Source of the DNA: an uncultured Muribaculaceae bacterium | GTDB taxonomy: Bacteria > Bacteroidota > Bacteroidia > Bacteroidales > Muribaculaceae | Assembly (NCBI GenBank): GCA_910577315.1 | Contig: CAJTME010000013.1 | Span: forward strand, 35,534-99,533 | Reading direction: 5' to 3' | DNA length: 64,000 nucleotides | Shown: positions 52,982-61,946 of the stretch, piece by piece | Position numbering within the stretch: the first letter of the stretch is position 1 | How the letters are laid out: each line of letters begins with the position of its first letter | Position numbers and translations under genes: made by a program | Notes under the pieces: generated by a model | Told to the model about the DNA's origin: nothing | What the model saw: the letters and a program-made list of their open reading frames with translations, nothing else | Database searches by the model: none

Positions 52982-53991
52982 CAGAATGACACTATGATTT
53001 CGGCCACAACCTTGTCGCGGAGTCCCTGCGGAGCTGTGTAGTCGGAATGATAAAGATATTTTTCATAATTGAGCTGCAGCTCGCATTTCAGCTTTTTCTT
53101 GACGTAGGCAAGAGTCGAACCTACCGTGATGCGGTTGCGGTAGGGCAGGTTGGCCTCCAGAAGCCCCTCGGCGTTGCGGGTTCCTGTCGATAGGGCCGTG
53201 GTGCCGTCTACACGTCCCTGGAACGACAGCTTGTTGAACAGGCCTTTTTTGAGCGGCATTCCATAGTCCACCCAGGCATTGTAGGCGTGTGCAGTCTTGA
53301 ACGCTTTGTTTGTATAATGCTTGTACATATACTCGGCCTCGGCGGTAAAACGTCCGTGGGTGAAGGTGATGCCGCCGTCAATCATGTTTATGCGCACCGA
53401 ATCGGGGCATATCGACTGAAAACCGCCCGTGATGGCGAAATCTCCGATTTTATAAACCGCTTTCGACGCGAACGTCTTCTCTTTCGTCCATTTTGAGTGG
53501 TCGGTGATGGGGCCCGAATTGAAGACACCGGCCTGGAGTGTGAGGGGCGCGAACGGAAGCGTATAGGTGAGTTCAAGTCCGACGGCGCGGATGTTGTCCA
53601 CGTCCTTGCCGATGAACGAGCGGTTCGTGAAGATATACGTGCCCGGCGAACGGAACGGCTCTATGCCGAAAGGAATCACAAATTGCCCGGCACGGATTTG
53701 AAAGCCTTTCAGGGCATAGAATCGCACGTAGGCGTCGAGAAACTGGAATTTGCCCTGATTGCACAGGTCGGCTTGCAGATAATATTCAATTGGACGTGCG
53801 ATTTTGCCTTGCAGGCGTGCGCGCACATTCCGCACCTGAAACCGGTTGTAGCCGTCGGCTGTCTCTATTTCCCACCTGGTGCGGATTACGCCGCTGAATT
53901 TTGGGATATAGTCCACCTTTTCCGCCTCTTGCGCGAAAGAGCATAGCGAGGCGGCTCCGAAGAGGCATGCAGTGATTAGTTTTTTCAGCAT
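52981..53991 (-). CDS. Porin (phosphate-selective porin O/P-like)
   Basis: A 336-residue outer membrane beta-barrel protein. Signal peptide 1-20 (MLKKLITACLFGAASLCSFA), then alternating amphipathic strands (FSGVIRTRWEIETADGYNRF, VRARLQGKIARPIEYYLQAD, IRAGQFVIPFGIEPFRSPGT) and a C-terminal aromatic end (VVAEIIVSF) typical of the Bam signal. OprO/P-like proteins in Bacteroidetes may carry phosphate or other small solutes; selectivity cannot be judged. Found 33 bases after the aminotransferase gene. Confidence 0.85.
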   Translation of the reverse strand: MLKKLITACLFGAASLCSFAQEAEKVDYIPKFSGVIRTRWEIETADGYNRFQVRNVRARLQGKIARPIEYYLQADLCNQGKFQFLDAYVRFYALKGFQIRAGQFVIPFGIEPFRSPGTYIFTNRSFIGKDVDNIRAVGLELTYTLPFAPLTLQAGVFNSGPITDHSKWTKEKTFASKAVYKIGDFAITGGFQSICPDSVRINMIDGGITFTHGRFTAEAEYMYKHYTNKAFKTAHAYNAWVDYGMPLKKGLFNKLSFQGRVDGTTALSTGTRNAEGLLEANLPYRNRITVGSTLAYVKKKLKCELQLNYEKYLYHSDYTAPQGLRDKVVAEIIVSF

Positions 53992-54024
53992 TATTGTGAT
54001 AAAGATTGGTTCAAACTTACTTTT

Positions 54025-55224
54025 TCAAAGGGTTCGTCCGGGATATGCTTCAAGAGCTTTCTCGAGCGTATCCATTGCCTTGCCGAGGTCTTCACGGTTG
54101 AGGACGTAGGCCATTCTCACTTCATCGCGTCCCATTCCCGGAGTGGCGTAGAAACCCGAGGCGGGAGCCATGAACACCGTCTGGCCTTCATGCTCAAATT
54201 CGGTGAGGCACCAGATGCAGAATTTCTCGGCGTCATCCACCGGCAGCTTCACGACGGTGTAGAACGCGCCCATGGGGATGGGGGTATAGCAACCCGGAAT
54301 ACGGTTGATGCGGTCCACCAGAAACTTGCGGCGCTCGACATATTCGTTGTACGTCTCGAGCATATACTCGGCCGGCGTGTCGATTGAGGCCTCGGCCACA
54401 ATCTGACCCAGCAACGGCGGGCTGAGGCGGGCCTGGCAGAATTTCATCACATTGGCCTTCAGTTCCTTGTTCTTTGTAATCAGGGCGCCGATGCGGATGC
54501 CACATTCGTTATAGCGCTTTGACACTGAGTCGATGAGCACCACCTGCTCCTCTATGCCCGGCAGATGGAACGCCGAGATGTACGGGGCGCCCGTGTAGCA
54601 AAATTCGCGGTAAACCTCGTCTGAGAAAAGGAAAAGGTCGTGTTTCTTCACCAGGTCGCGCAGCTGCAGCATCTCCTTCATCGTATATAGATAACCCGTC
54701 GGATTGTTTGGGTTGCAGATGAGGATTCCCTTTGTGCGCGGGGTTATGAGCTTCTCGAATTCTTCAACTGGCGGAAGCTCGAAACCGTTCTCTATGCTCG
54801 ACGGCACGGTCACGATTTTGGCTCCTGCCGATATGGCGAAAGCCATGTAATTGGCGTAGGCCGGCTCCGGCACTATGATTTCATCACCCGGGTCGAGGCA
54901 GGCCATGAAGGCGAACAGCACGGCCTCCGACCCGCCCGTGGTGATGATGATGTCGTCGACATCCACGTCGATATTGAAGCGTTTGTAATATTCCCTCAGC
55001 TTCTCGCGCAGCGACAGCAGTCCTTCCGACGGGCTGTATTCCAGCACCTTGCGGTCGATTTTCTTCAGGGCGTCGAACGCAGCCTGAGGGGTGGGGACAT
55101 CGGGCTGGCCTATGTTGAGACGGTATACTTTTACACCGCGCGAAGCGGCTTGGTTGGCATATTTGACGAGCCTCCTGATTGGCGAGGCCGGCATGTCGTT
55201 GCCTCGTTGTGATACGTGGGGCAT
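54025..55224 (-). CDS. PLP-dependent aminotransferase, class I/II (aspartate aminotransferase-like)
   Basis: A 399-residue fold-type I transaminase. NIGQPDVPTPQAAFDAL at the N-terminus, TGGSEAVLFAFMACLDPGDE (cofactor phosphate cup), CNPNNPTGYLYT, the Schiff-base Lys in IDSVSKRYNECGIRIG and Arg in GMGRDEVRMAYVL for the substrate carboxylate. Probably aspartate or a related amino acid with 2-oxoglutarate; the exact donor is uncertain. Confidence 0.92.
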   Translation of the reverse strand: MPHVSQRGNDMPASPIRRLVKYANQAASRGVKVYRLNIGQPDVPTPQAAFDALKKIDRKVLEYSPSEGLLSLREKLREYYKRFNIDVDVDDIIITTGGSEAVLFAFMACLDPGDEIIVPEPAYANYMAFAISAGAKIVTVPSSIENGFELPPVEEFEKLITPRTKGILICNPNNPTGYLYTMKEMLQLRDLVKKHDLFLFSDEVYREFCYTGAPYISAFHLPGIEEQVVLIDSVSKRYNECGIRIGALITKNKELKANVMKFCQARLSPPLLGQIVAEASIDTPAEYMLETYNEYVERRKFLVDRINRIPGCYTPIPMGAFYTVVKLPVDDAEKFCIWCLTEFEHEGQTVFMAPASGFYATPGMGRDEVRMAYVLNREDLGKAMDTLEKALEAYPGRTL

Positions 55225-55250
55225 GATTCAGTTGGGTTTGTTAAGAAGTG

Positions 55251-55258
55251 CAAAGTTA
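55251..55258 (-). promoter_or_regulatory. -7 box of aminotransferase gene
   Basis: TAACTTTG on the minus strand, 26 bases before the ATG at 55224. No well-spaced -33 TTTG. Confidence 0.6.
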
Positions 55259-55363
55259 GCAAGTTTCGGCCAAAAAAGAGCCATAAATCTGCGTTTTTTG
55301 AAAAAAGTGGTGAGTGTTGATAAAATTTCTATTTAAAATGACCGGGAGATGGATTTTGTTTGC

Positions 55364-55371
55364 TACCTTTG
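55364..55371 (+). promoter_or_regulatory. -7 box of tdk
   Basis: TACCTTTG on the plus strand, 24 bases before the ATG at 55396. Because it covers an in-frame upstream ATG at 55360, the later start is preferred. Confidence 0.6.
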
Positions 55372-55395
55372 GCAAATAATATAGAAACCAATCCT

Positions 55396-56076
55396 ATGTA
55401 CCGCAAAGGCAAACTGTATTTCCGCTACGGCACCATGGGCTCGGCCAAAACGGCCCTGCTCCTCACCACGGCATATAACTTTGAAGAGCGCAACATGGAC
55501 TATATGTGCATGAAACCCGTGATTGACACCCGCGAGGCCCGCAACATTATCCATTCGCGCATCGGCATCGAGCGCGAATGTGCATGGATTTACGGCAACA
55601 CCGACCTTTACCGTTTCGCCCTCGACCTGTATGAGCGCGACGGACGCATAGTCGACTGGTATCTTATCGACGAGGCCCAGTTCCTGACCGAGCGTCAGGT
55701 CGACCAGCTTTCGCGCGTGGTCGACGATTTCGGCTCGAATGTAATCTGCTACGGTCTGCGCACCGATTTCAAGACCCGTCTTTTTGAAGGCTCGCGGCGC
55801 TTGTTTGAGATTGCCGACACCATCGACGAGATTAAATCCACCTGCAACTGCGGCCACAAGACCATCGTGAACGCCCGCATAGACTCGAACGGCGATTTCG
55901 TCGAGGACGGCGCCCAGGTCGAGATTGGCGGCGACGACCGCTATGTGGCCGTGTGCCGCAAATGCTGGCGCAACAAACACATCGAGCAGTCCTCACGCGC
56001 CCAGCTCCCCCTCGATTTCCTCCATCCCGACCATGAGGCCGATTCCCACGACAATCCTTTCCCCGACGGGGACTGA
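55396..56076 (+). CDS. tdk: Thymidine kinase (type II)
   Basis: Phosphorylates thymidine in salvage; 226 residues. P-loop FRYGTMGSAKTALLL (an Ala where most family members have Gly before the Lys), DEAQFL with catalytic Glu, YGLRTDFKTRLFEGSRRLFE lasso region, and a zinc ribbon with CNCGHK and CRKCW. The C-terminus ends in an unusual acidic/His tail (PDHEADSHDNPFPDGD). Confidence 0.93.
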   Translation: MYRKGKLYFRYGTMGSAKTALLLTTAYNFEERNMDYMCMKPVIDTREARNIIHSRIGIERECAWIYGNTDLYRFALDLYERDGRIVDWYLIDEAQFLTERQVDQLSRVVDDFGSNVICYGLRTDFKTRLFEGSRRLFEIADTIDEIKSTCNCGHKTIVNARIDSNGDFVEDGAQVEIGGDDRYVAVCRKCWRNKHIEQSSRAQLPLDFLHPDHEADSHDNPFPDGD

Positions 56077-56132
56077 CGGGAACCGTAAACCTTGAGGAGG
56101 GTTTGCGTGTTGAAATATCTAAGCGTTATCTT

Positions 56133-56888
56133 ATGAAAAAACTCTGTTCACTCATAATATGCCTCGCGGCTACCATATCTTCCTTTGCGGCGGCCCCGTC
56201 GTTCGACAACGAGTCGTTGTCTTACCGCGTCATGTATAAATGGGGACTCATCAACAAGCAGGCCGGACACGCCACTCTCACGATCCGTGACAAGGGCGAC
56301 CATTTCTACGCACGTCTCGTGGCCGCTTCCGAGCCCTGGGCCGACAAGTTCTACTGTGTCCGCGACACCCTCAACGGCACAATCCTGAAAAAAGGTTTCC
56401 GCCCCGGATTCTATGAGAAAATAGCCCACGAGGGGTCCGAAGACAAGCACGACACCGTTAAATTTTCATACTCGGGCAACACCGTCACAGGCCACTGCAC
56501 ACGCCGCGTGGTGAAGAAAGGCGAACTTAAAAAAAATGAGAAACGCACCCTCACCGATACCGGCACCACCGTCGACATGCTGTCGTCCTACTACTACATG
56601 CGTTCCCTTCCGTTTGAATCATGGAAGCCCGGCCATAAGGAGACAATCAACATATTCTCTGGCAAGCAGAAGGAAACCCTCACTTTCGACTACCGCGGCA
56701 TAGAGGTTGTCCAGATTGGCGACAAGCGCTATCAATGTTTCCATCTGACTTTCGTGTTTACCGGCGACGGAGGCAAAAAGACTTCCGACAACATGGACGC
56801 ATGGATTACAACCGATGCCGCCCGTATTCCCGTTCAGCTCGAGGGCAAGCTCCCTGTGGGCAAAGTGAAATGTGAGTTAATTCAGTGA
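56133..56888 (+). CDS. DUF3108-family exported protein
   Basis: A 251-residue periplasmic protein of unknown function. The ATG at 56133 gives a signal peptide (MKKLCSLIICLAATISSFAA); the upstream in-frame ATG at 56103 would put ten residues before it. The mature part is all-beta (LSYRVMYKWGLINKQAGHAT, YYYMRSLPFESWKPGHKETI) and fits DUF3108. Overlaps the next gene by four bases (GTGA) if the GTG start is right. Confidence 0.82.
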   Translation: MKKLCSLIICLAATISSFAAAPSFDNESLSYRVMYKWGLINKQAGHATLTIRDKGDHFYARLVAASEPWADKFYCVRDTLNGTILKKGFRPGFYEKIAHEGSEDKHDTVKFSYSGNTVTGHCTRRVVKKGELKKNEKRTLTDTGTTVDMLSSYYYMRSLPFESWKPGHKETINIFSGKQKETLTFDYRGIEVVQIGDKRYQCFHLTFVFTGDGGKKTSDNMDAWITTDAARIPVQLEGKLPVGKVKCELIQ

Positions 56889-58249
56889 CGGACATGGAAC
56901 AGGAACCCGCGAAAAAGAGCTTCGTCACCCGGTGGATGGACAAAGGCATGGGGTGGTGGGAGTATGTCACCGTCGGAGTGTGGCGCGACACGCGCCGCAA
57001 CTGGAAGGTGGATACCGTCAAGACCCTTGCGCTGTCGGCGAAATCGTTTTTCAACGCCGACTTGCAGACCCAGGCCTGCGCCATGACCTACCGTACGTTG
57101 CTCGCCGTCGTTCCGGCGCTCGCGCTTCTGTTCGCAATCGGTCGTGGATTCGGATTGCAGAACGTCCTTCAGGATGAACTGTTCAGGATGTTTCCGGCCC
57201 AGCACCAGGCCGTCGGCTATGCGATGAATTTCGTCGATTCCTATCTGTCGTCCTCCTCCGAGGGGATATTTGTCGGAGTAGGCCTCATCTTCCTGCTCTG
57301 GACTCTCATATCGCTCTTCGGCAACATCGAGGACACTTTCAACCTTATATGGGGCGTCAAACAGGGCCGTTCGCTTGGGCGCAAGATAACCGACTACACC
57401 GCCATGTTGCTCATCCTCCCCGTGGTGATGATATGCGCCAGCGGCCTTACCATTCTGTTGAGCTCAACCTTGCAGGCTTTCCTGCACTGGACTTTCATGT
57501 CACCGGTGATAACCTGGGTTCTCGAGGGCGTCTCGTGGGTGCTGACATGGCTGTTTTTCGCCTTGCTCTACCTGCTCATGCCCAACACCAAGGTCAAGTT
57601 CGTCAACGCTTTCATCGCCGGCGTCTTTGCCGGCACCGGATTTTTGGTGCTGCAATGGCTCTTCGTGACGGGCCAGTTGTACGTGTCGAAATACAACGCC
57701 ATCTACGGTTCGTTCTCTTTCCTGCCGTTGATGCTGATTTGGATGCAGCTCACATGGGTCATAACCTTTGCCGGAGGTGTCATCTGCTATTCGTCCCAAA
57801 ACATATTCCTTTACAGCTTTGACGACGCTATACGCAGCATGTCATCGGGCTATTATGCTCGCCTTGTCATTGCCATCGGCGCGGTGGTGGTGCAGCGTTT
57901 CGTCGACGGCGACGGAGCCACCCTCACCACCGACATGGTGAAGGCCTACAACCTCCCTCCCCGCCTTGTTGCCATGATAATCGACAAACTCGTGGCCTGC
58001 GGGGTGCTCTCGGTTGTTGACGTTGATCCCAAGCATGAGATAAAAGGCTATCAGCCCGCCCTCGACCCATCGAAAATAACGGTCGCCGAGGTGTTCAGGC
58101 GCCTCGATGCCAAAGGCTCGGCTGACTTCATTCCCGACTTCAACGAGAATTTCCCCGGCGCCGTCGAGACCTACAGAGCCATGCACATGGCCGAGGAGAA
58201 AATCAGCGGCGGCGTGCTCCTCTCGCAAATATCCGTAAAAAAGATATGA
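56885..58249 (+). CDS. YihY/UPF0761-family inner membrane protein
   Basis: A 454-residue protein with six membrane segments between about 60 and 315 (FNADLQTQACAMTYRTLLAV opens the domain; later SLFGNIEDTFNLIWGVKQGR and PLMLIWMQLTWVITFAGGVI). The cytoplasmic C-terminal 120 residues look like a winged helix (DMVKAYNLPPRLVAMIIDKL). Once called RNase BN by mistake; actual role unknown, transport is suspected. Start: GTG at 56885 overlapping the previous stop (GTGA) or ATG at 56894; both possible. Confidence 0.88.
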   Translation: MTDMEQEPAKKSFVTRWMDKGMGWWEYVTVGVWRDTRRNWKVDTVKTLALSAKSFFNADLQTQACAMTYRTLLAVVPALALLFAIGRGFGLQNVLQDELFRMFPAQHQAVGYAMNFVDSYLSSSSEGIFVGVGLIFLLWTLISLFGNIEDTFNLIWGVKQGRSLGRKITDYTAMLLILPVVMICASGLTILLSSTLQAFLHWTFMSPVITWVLEGVSWVLTWLFFALLYLLMPNTKVKFVNAFIAGVFAGTGFLVLQWLFVTGQLYVSKYNAIYGSFSFLPLMLIWMQLTWVITFAGGVICYSSQNIFLYSFDDAIRSMSSGYYARLVIAIGAVVVQRFVDGDGATLTTDMVKAYNLPPRLVAMIIDKLVACGVLSVVDVDPKHEIKGYQPALDPSKITVAEVFRRLDAKGSADFIPDFNENFPGAVETYRAMHMAEEKISGGVLLSQISVKKI

Positions 58250-58280
58250 CAATAAACACATTCCCCAAAAACAATCTATC

Positions 58281-58655
58281 ATGAAAAAAGTAATCGCAAC
58301 CCTCAACGCCCCCGGCGCAATCGGTCCTTACAGCCAGGCTATCGACACCGGCACATTCGTGTTCGCTTCCGGCCAAATTCCCATCAACCCCGCCGACGGC
58401 AAGATTCCCGACGGCATCAAGGCCCAGACCCAGCAGGCAATCGCCAATGCGGCTGCCATCCTCAACGAAGCCGGCCTCTCGCTCGACAATGTGGTCAAGA
58501 CCACTGTCTATCTGCACGACATGGGCGATTTCCAGGCCATGAACGAGGTCTACGCCGAATGTTTCTCCGCGCCTTTCCCCGCCCGCTCGGCAGTCGCCGT
58601 CAAGGAACTTCCCAAGAAGGTCCTCGTCGAAGTGGAAGTGCTCGCCGTTCGCTGA
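58281..58655 (+). CDS. ridA: RidA-family enamine/imine deaminase
   Basis: Hydrolyses reactive enamines from PLP enzymes such as threonine dehydratase. 124 residues, standard. AIGPYSQAI and the catalytic Arg in PFPARSAVAVKELPK are present, with GQIPINP and VEVEVLAV. It follows the YihY gene by 31 bases. Confidence 0.94.
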   Translation: MKKVIATLNAPGAIGPYSQAIDTGTFVFASGQIPINPADGKIPDGIKAQTQQAIANAAAILNEAGLSLDNVVKTTVYLHDMGDFQAMNEVYAECFSAPFPARSAVAVKELPKKVLVEVEVLAVR

Positions 58656-58677
58656 TTGAACCGTAATAATCTATAAG

Positions 58678-58716
58678 GAAACCCAAAACCGCCGCGCGGT
58701 TTTGGGTTTCGTTTAT
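58678..58716. terminator. Terminator between ridA and nadC
   Basis: GAAACCCAAAACCGC (58678-58692) and GCGGTTTTGGGTTTC (58696-58710), 15-bp perfect stem, 3-base loop, then GTTTATT. It separates two convergent genes. Confidence 0.92.
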
Positions 58717-58733
58717 TCATTGAGGATGCTTTT

Positions 58734-59588
58734 TCAGCAGGCCTTGAAGCTCATGTCGAGCCCTTTGACGCTGTGGGTCAGCGCTCCCACCGATATGAAG
58801 TCGACGCCGGCCTCGCCGTATGCGCGGAGGGTGTCAAGTGTGATGCCTCCGCTCGATTCGATTTCCACATTGGGATTCTTCTCGCGGATGAGGGCGACGG
58901 CCTCGGCGGTGCGTTCGGGAGTGTAGTTGTCCAGCATTATGCGGTCCACTCCGGCTTCCAGGGCCTCCATGATTTCGGGCGTGTTGCGCACCTCAACCTC
59001 TATTTTAAGGTCCTTGCCGTTGTCCTTGCACCATTGTTTGGCGCGTGAAACGGCGTTTGTGATGCCGCCAGCGAAGTCCACATGATTGTCCTTTATGAGA
59101 ATCATGTCGAACAGGCCGATGCGGTGGTTGGCGCCTCCGCCCATTTTTACAGCCATCTTTTCGAGCAGGCGCATCCCGGGCGTGGTCTTGCGGGTGTCGA
59201 GCACCTTGGTGTGCAGCCCTTCCAGGCGTTCCTGATATTTTGCAGTGGTCGTTGCGATGCCGCTCATGCGCTGCATGATGTTGAGCATGGTGCGTTCGGT
59301 TTGCAGCAGCGAGCGGGTGGGTCCCTCCACGACAAAGGCGATGTCGCCCGGTTTCACATGGGCGCCGTCGTTGATGAAGACTTCCATTTTCAGCGACGGG
59401 TCGAATTTTTCAAACACCTTGCGGGCTATCTCAACTCCGGCCAGTATGCCTTCCTGTTTTACAAGGAGGTGCTGACGTCCCATCGCGTCTGCCGGAATGG
59501 TGCTCAGGGTGGTGGCGTCACCGTCGCCCACGTCCTCGGCAAAGGCGAGGGTGAGCAGGTCGTCGATTAATTCATCGGTCGATTTCAT
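58734..59588 (-). CDS. nadC: Nicotinate-nucleotide pyrophosphorylase (quinolinate phosphoribosyltransferase)
   Basis: Converts quinolinate and PRPP to nicotinate mononucleotide in de novo NAD synthesis. 284 residues. Motifs: LDTRKTTPGMRLLEKMAVKM (Arg/Lys substrate site), GGANHRIGLFDMILIKDNH, EVEVRNTPEIMEALEAGVD, IMLDNYTPE, and ESSGGITLDTLRAYGEAGVD. Stands alone, unlike the pncA/pncB salvage genes elsewhere in the window. Confidence 0.97.
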   Translation of the reverse strand: MKSTDELIDDLLTLAFAEDVGDGDATTLSTIPADAMGRQHLLVKQEGILAGVEIARKVFEKFDPSLKMEVFINDGAHVKPGDIAFVVEGPTRSLLQTERTMLNIMQRMSGIATTTAKYQERLEGLHTKVLDTRKTTPGMRLLEKMAVKMGGGANHRIGLFDMILIKDNHVDFAGGITNAVSRAKQWCKDNGKDLKIEVEVRNTPEIMEALEAGVDRIMLDNYTPERTAEAVALIREKNPNVEIESSGGITLDTLRAYGEAGVDFISVGALTHSVKGLDMSFKAC

Positions 59589-59609
59589 GATTTATCGGGG
59601 TAAAAGTGT

Positions 59610-59629
59610 TAATTTTGTGTGCAAAATTA
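59610..59629. promoter_or_regulatory. Face-to-face -7 boxes of nadC (-) and rlmH (+)
   Basis: TAATTTTG at 59610-59617 (plus) and its exact mirror CAAAATTA at 59622-59629 (minus strand TAATTTTG) are four bases apart. Both match TAnnTTTG, one for each divergent gene, so the two promoters overlap and should compete. Confidence 0.65.
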
Positions 59630-59646
59630 AGAAATTATTCCGAGAG

Positions 59647-60120
59647 ATGAAAATTGTGCTGATATGCGTGGGACAGATGAAGGAGCAGCCCCTGCGTGAA
59701 CTGATGGACCGCTACGCCTCGCGTATTCCATATTATATGCCATTCGAGGCCGTTGTCATCCCTGACATCAAGACTACCCGGGGGCTTACGCCCGACGTTC
59801 AGAAAAGCAAGGAGGGCGAGGCCATCCTGGCCCGGACGGCTCCGGGCGATTTCGTCGTGCTGATGGACGAGCGTGGCCGTGAGATGACGTCCCGCGAATT
59901 TGCCGGATTCATCGACCGCAAGGCATCCACACTGAGCCGCAATCTGGTGTTTGTGATCGGCGGACCGTATGGGTTCTCAAAAGCCGTGTATGACCGCGCG
60001 GATTCGCTGATGGGGCTGTCGAAAATGACATTTACTCATGAAATGGCGCGCGTGCTGACGGCCGAGCAGATTTACAGGGCGCAGACAATCCTGCGCGGCG
60101 AGCCATATCATCACGATTGA
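59647..60120 (+). CDS. rlmH: 23S rRNA (pseudouridine1915-N3)-methyltransferase RlmH
   Basis: Methylates pseudouridine 1915 in helix 69 of 23S rRNA. 157 residues from the ATG at 59647; upstream in-frame codons lie in the nadC region. The SPOUT knot has LMDERGREMTSREFAGFID, FVIGGPYGFSKAV and the C-terminal MTFTHEMARVLTAEQIYRAQ, ending GEPYHH. Confidence 0.96.
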   Translation: MKIVLICVGQMKEQPLRELMDRYASRIPYYMPFEAVVIPDIKTTRGLTPDVQKSKEGEAILARTAPGDFVVLMDERGREMTSREFAGFIDRKASTLSRNLVFVIGGPYGFSKAVYDRADSLMGLSKMTFTHEMARVLTAEQIYRAQTILRGEPYHHD

Positions 60121-60187
60121 CATCTTGTTTAAGCGTTTTAGTCCAACATTCGTGCCGTTTTAGACGTGAAGTCTGCGCAAATTTGAG

Positions 60188-60195
60188 TAATTTTG
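60188..60195 (+). promoter_or_regulatory. -7 box of dusB operon
   Basis: TAATTTTG on the plus strand, 39 bases before the ATG at 60235. No clear -33 TTTG at normal spacing. Confidence 0.55.
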
Positions 60196-60234
60196 CACAA
60201 AATTTAGGATATAAATTCGTTCGTTCACTCACAT

Positions 60235-61230
60235 ATGAAAATTGGCAACGTAGACCTCGGCGAAAAGCCGGTGATGCTGGCTCCGATGGAGGACGTCACC
60301 GATGAATCTTTCCGCCTAATCTGCAAGGAGATGGGAGCCGACATGACATATACTGAATTTGTCAGCGCCGACGCCCTCATCCGCAACATACAGGCAACCA
60401 CACGCAAACTTACCATCGCGCCCGGCGAGCGGCCCACCGCCATACAGATCTATGGACGGGAAGTCGAGCCCATGGTCGAGGCGGCCAGAATCGTGGAGGC
60501 TGCCGGCCCCGACATAATCGACATCAATTTTGGCTGTCCTGTCAAGAAGGTGGCCGGAAAGGGTGCCGGTGCCGGTATGCTGCGCAATGTGCCTAAGATG
60601 ATTGAAATCACAAAGGCTGTGGTCGATGCCGTCAAGCTGCCTGTAACCGTCAAGACCCGCCTCGGCTGGGATCATGACTCCAAGATTATCGTCGAGCTTG
60701 CCGAGCAGCTGCAGGATTGCGGAATACAGGCGCTCACCGTCCATGGCCGCACCCGTTCGCAGCTTTATTCCGGCGAGGCCGACTGGGAGATGATTGCCCG
60801 GGTCAAGGAAAATCCGCGTCTCACCATTCCGCTTATCGGCAACGGCGACATCACTTCGCCCGAACGCCTCGTCGAGGCTTTCGCAAAGTATGGCGTCGAC
60901 GGGGTGATGGTGGGCCGTGCCACAATAGGCGCCCCCTGGATTTTCCATGACATGAAGCAGATGCTCCACACCGGCACATTCACCCCTCTCGACGATGCCG
61001 TCAAGTTCGACCTTATCCGCCGGCAGATTCGTGAGAGTGTTGACCGCATTGATGAGTACCGCGGCATCCTTCACATCCGCCGCCACCTCGCCGCGTCACC
61101 GCTCTTCAAGGGCATCCCCGATTTCCGGGCCACCCGCATCGAGATGCTCCGCGCCACAACCCTGGCCGAACTTGAAGCTATTCTCGACCGCATCCAGAAC
61201 GATATTTTTCCAACGCTTAACCAGAATTGA
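60235..61230 (+). CDS. dusB: tRNA-dihydrouridine synthase (DusB-like)
   Basis: FMN enzyme reducing specific uridines in tRNA. 331 residues, TIM barrel plus helical C-terminal domain. LAPMEDVTDESFRLICKEMG, YTEFVSADALIR, DINFGCPVKKVAGKGAGAGM with the catalytic Cys, VTVKTRLGWD, VHGRTRSQLYSG and GVMVGRATIGAPWIF. The C/B subtype choice is by similarity in memory only. Confidence 0.94.
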   Translation: MKIGNVDLGEKPVMLAPMEDVTDESFRLICKEMGADMTYTEFVSADALIRNIQATTRKLTIAPGERPTAIQIYGREVEPMVEAARIVEAAGPDIIDINFGCPVKKVAGKGAGAGMLRNVPKMIEITKAVVDAVKLPVTVKTRLGWDHDSKIIVELAEQLQDCGIQALTVHGRTRSQLYSGEADWEMIARVKENPRLTIPLIGNGDITSPERLVEAFAKYGVDGVMVGRATIGAPWIFHDMKQMLHTGTFTPLDDAVKFDLIRRQIRESVDRIDEYRGILHIRRHLAASPLFKGIPDFRATRIEMLRATTLAELEAILDRIQNDIFPTLNQN

Positions 61231-61232
61231 TC

Positions 61233-61937
61233 ATGAAATCAAGACTTGCAATATTCGCAACCTTCGTCATGGGGTTCCTTTCGGCCATGGCATCCGAGCC
61301 TGCCGACTACAAGCTCGAGGTGCAGGACTTCACCGAGCTCAAAGTGACTGACAACATCAATGTCGACTATCATTGTTCGGCTGATTCGGCCGGCTGGGCC
61401 TTCTTCACCTGCCCTCCCGAAATGGCGTCGATGCTACTTTTCTCCAACGATAAATCGTGCCTGCACATCCAGGTTGCCGCCGGAGATACGGTGCCGGTGG
61501 GACTTCCCAAGCTCCATGTCTATTCATCATCGCTTGAAAAGGTCGAGAATGCGTCCGATTCCACTTTGCGAGTGCTCTCGAATGTGCCTGTGGTCAAGTT
61601 CAAGGGCAATGTGATAGGAAACGGAACACTTGTGGTGAGCACGGTCGAGGCCGGTACGGTCGAGGCTGGAATAAACACCGGCAAGGGACATGTGGTTATT
61701 GTCGACGGAAAGGCTAAGTCGGTCAAGCTGTCGAATGTCGGTACTGGCCCGATTGAGGCGGGAGGCCTGACGGCCCGCAAGGTGAAGGTAATCCTTCTCG
61801 GCACCGGCGACGTGGACTGTACCGTCACCGAGGAGCTCTCGGTGTTCGGCGCGGGTTCGGGCAAGGTTTACTATAAGGGCAATCCTGAAAAAGTAAAGAA
61901 CCGTTCGCTCGGCGTAAAGGCTTTCCCGGTAAAATAA
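61233..61937 (+). CDS. DUF2807-family exported protein
   Basis: A 234-residue predicted periplasmic or surface protein of unknown function. The ATG at 61233 opens a signal peptide (MKSRLAIFATFVMGFLSAMA). The rest is a beta-helix-like repeat of short strands with GT/GN turns (VVKFKGNVIGNGTLVVSTVE, LSNVGTGPIEAGGLTARKVK), typical of DUF2807, sometimes called adhesin-head GIN domain. Lies two bases after dusB and ten before the flippase gene. Confidence 0.84.
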   Translation: MKSRLAIFATFVMGFLSAMASEPADYKLEVQDFTELKVTDNINVDYHCSADSAGWAFFTCPPEMASMLLFSNDKSCLHIQVAAGDTVPVGLPKLHVYSSSLEKVENASDSTLRVLSNVPVVKFKGNVIGNGTLVVSTVEAGTVEAGINTGKGHVVIVDGKAKSVKLSNVGTGPIEAGGLTARKVKVILLGTGDVDCTVTEELSVFGAGSGKVYYKGNPEKVKNRSLGVKAFPVK

Positions 61938-61946
61938 TGTAAAGTA

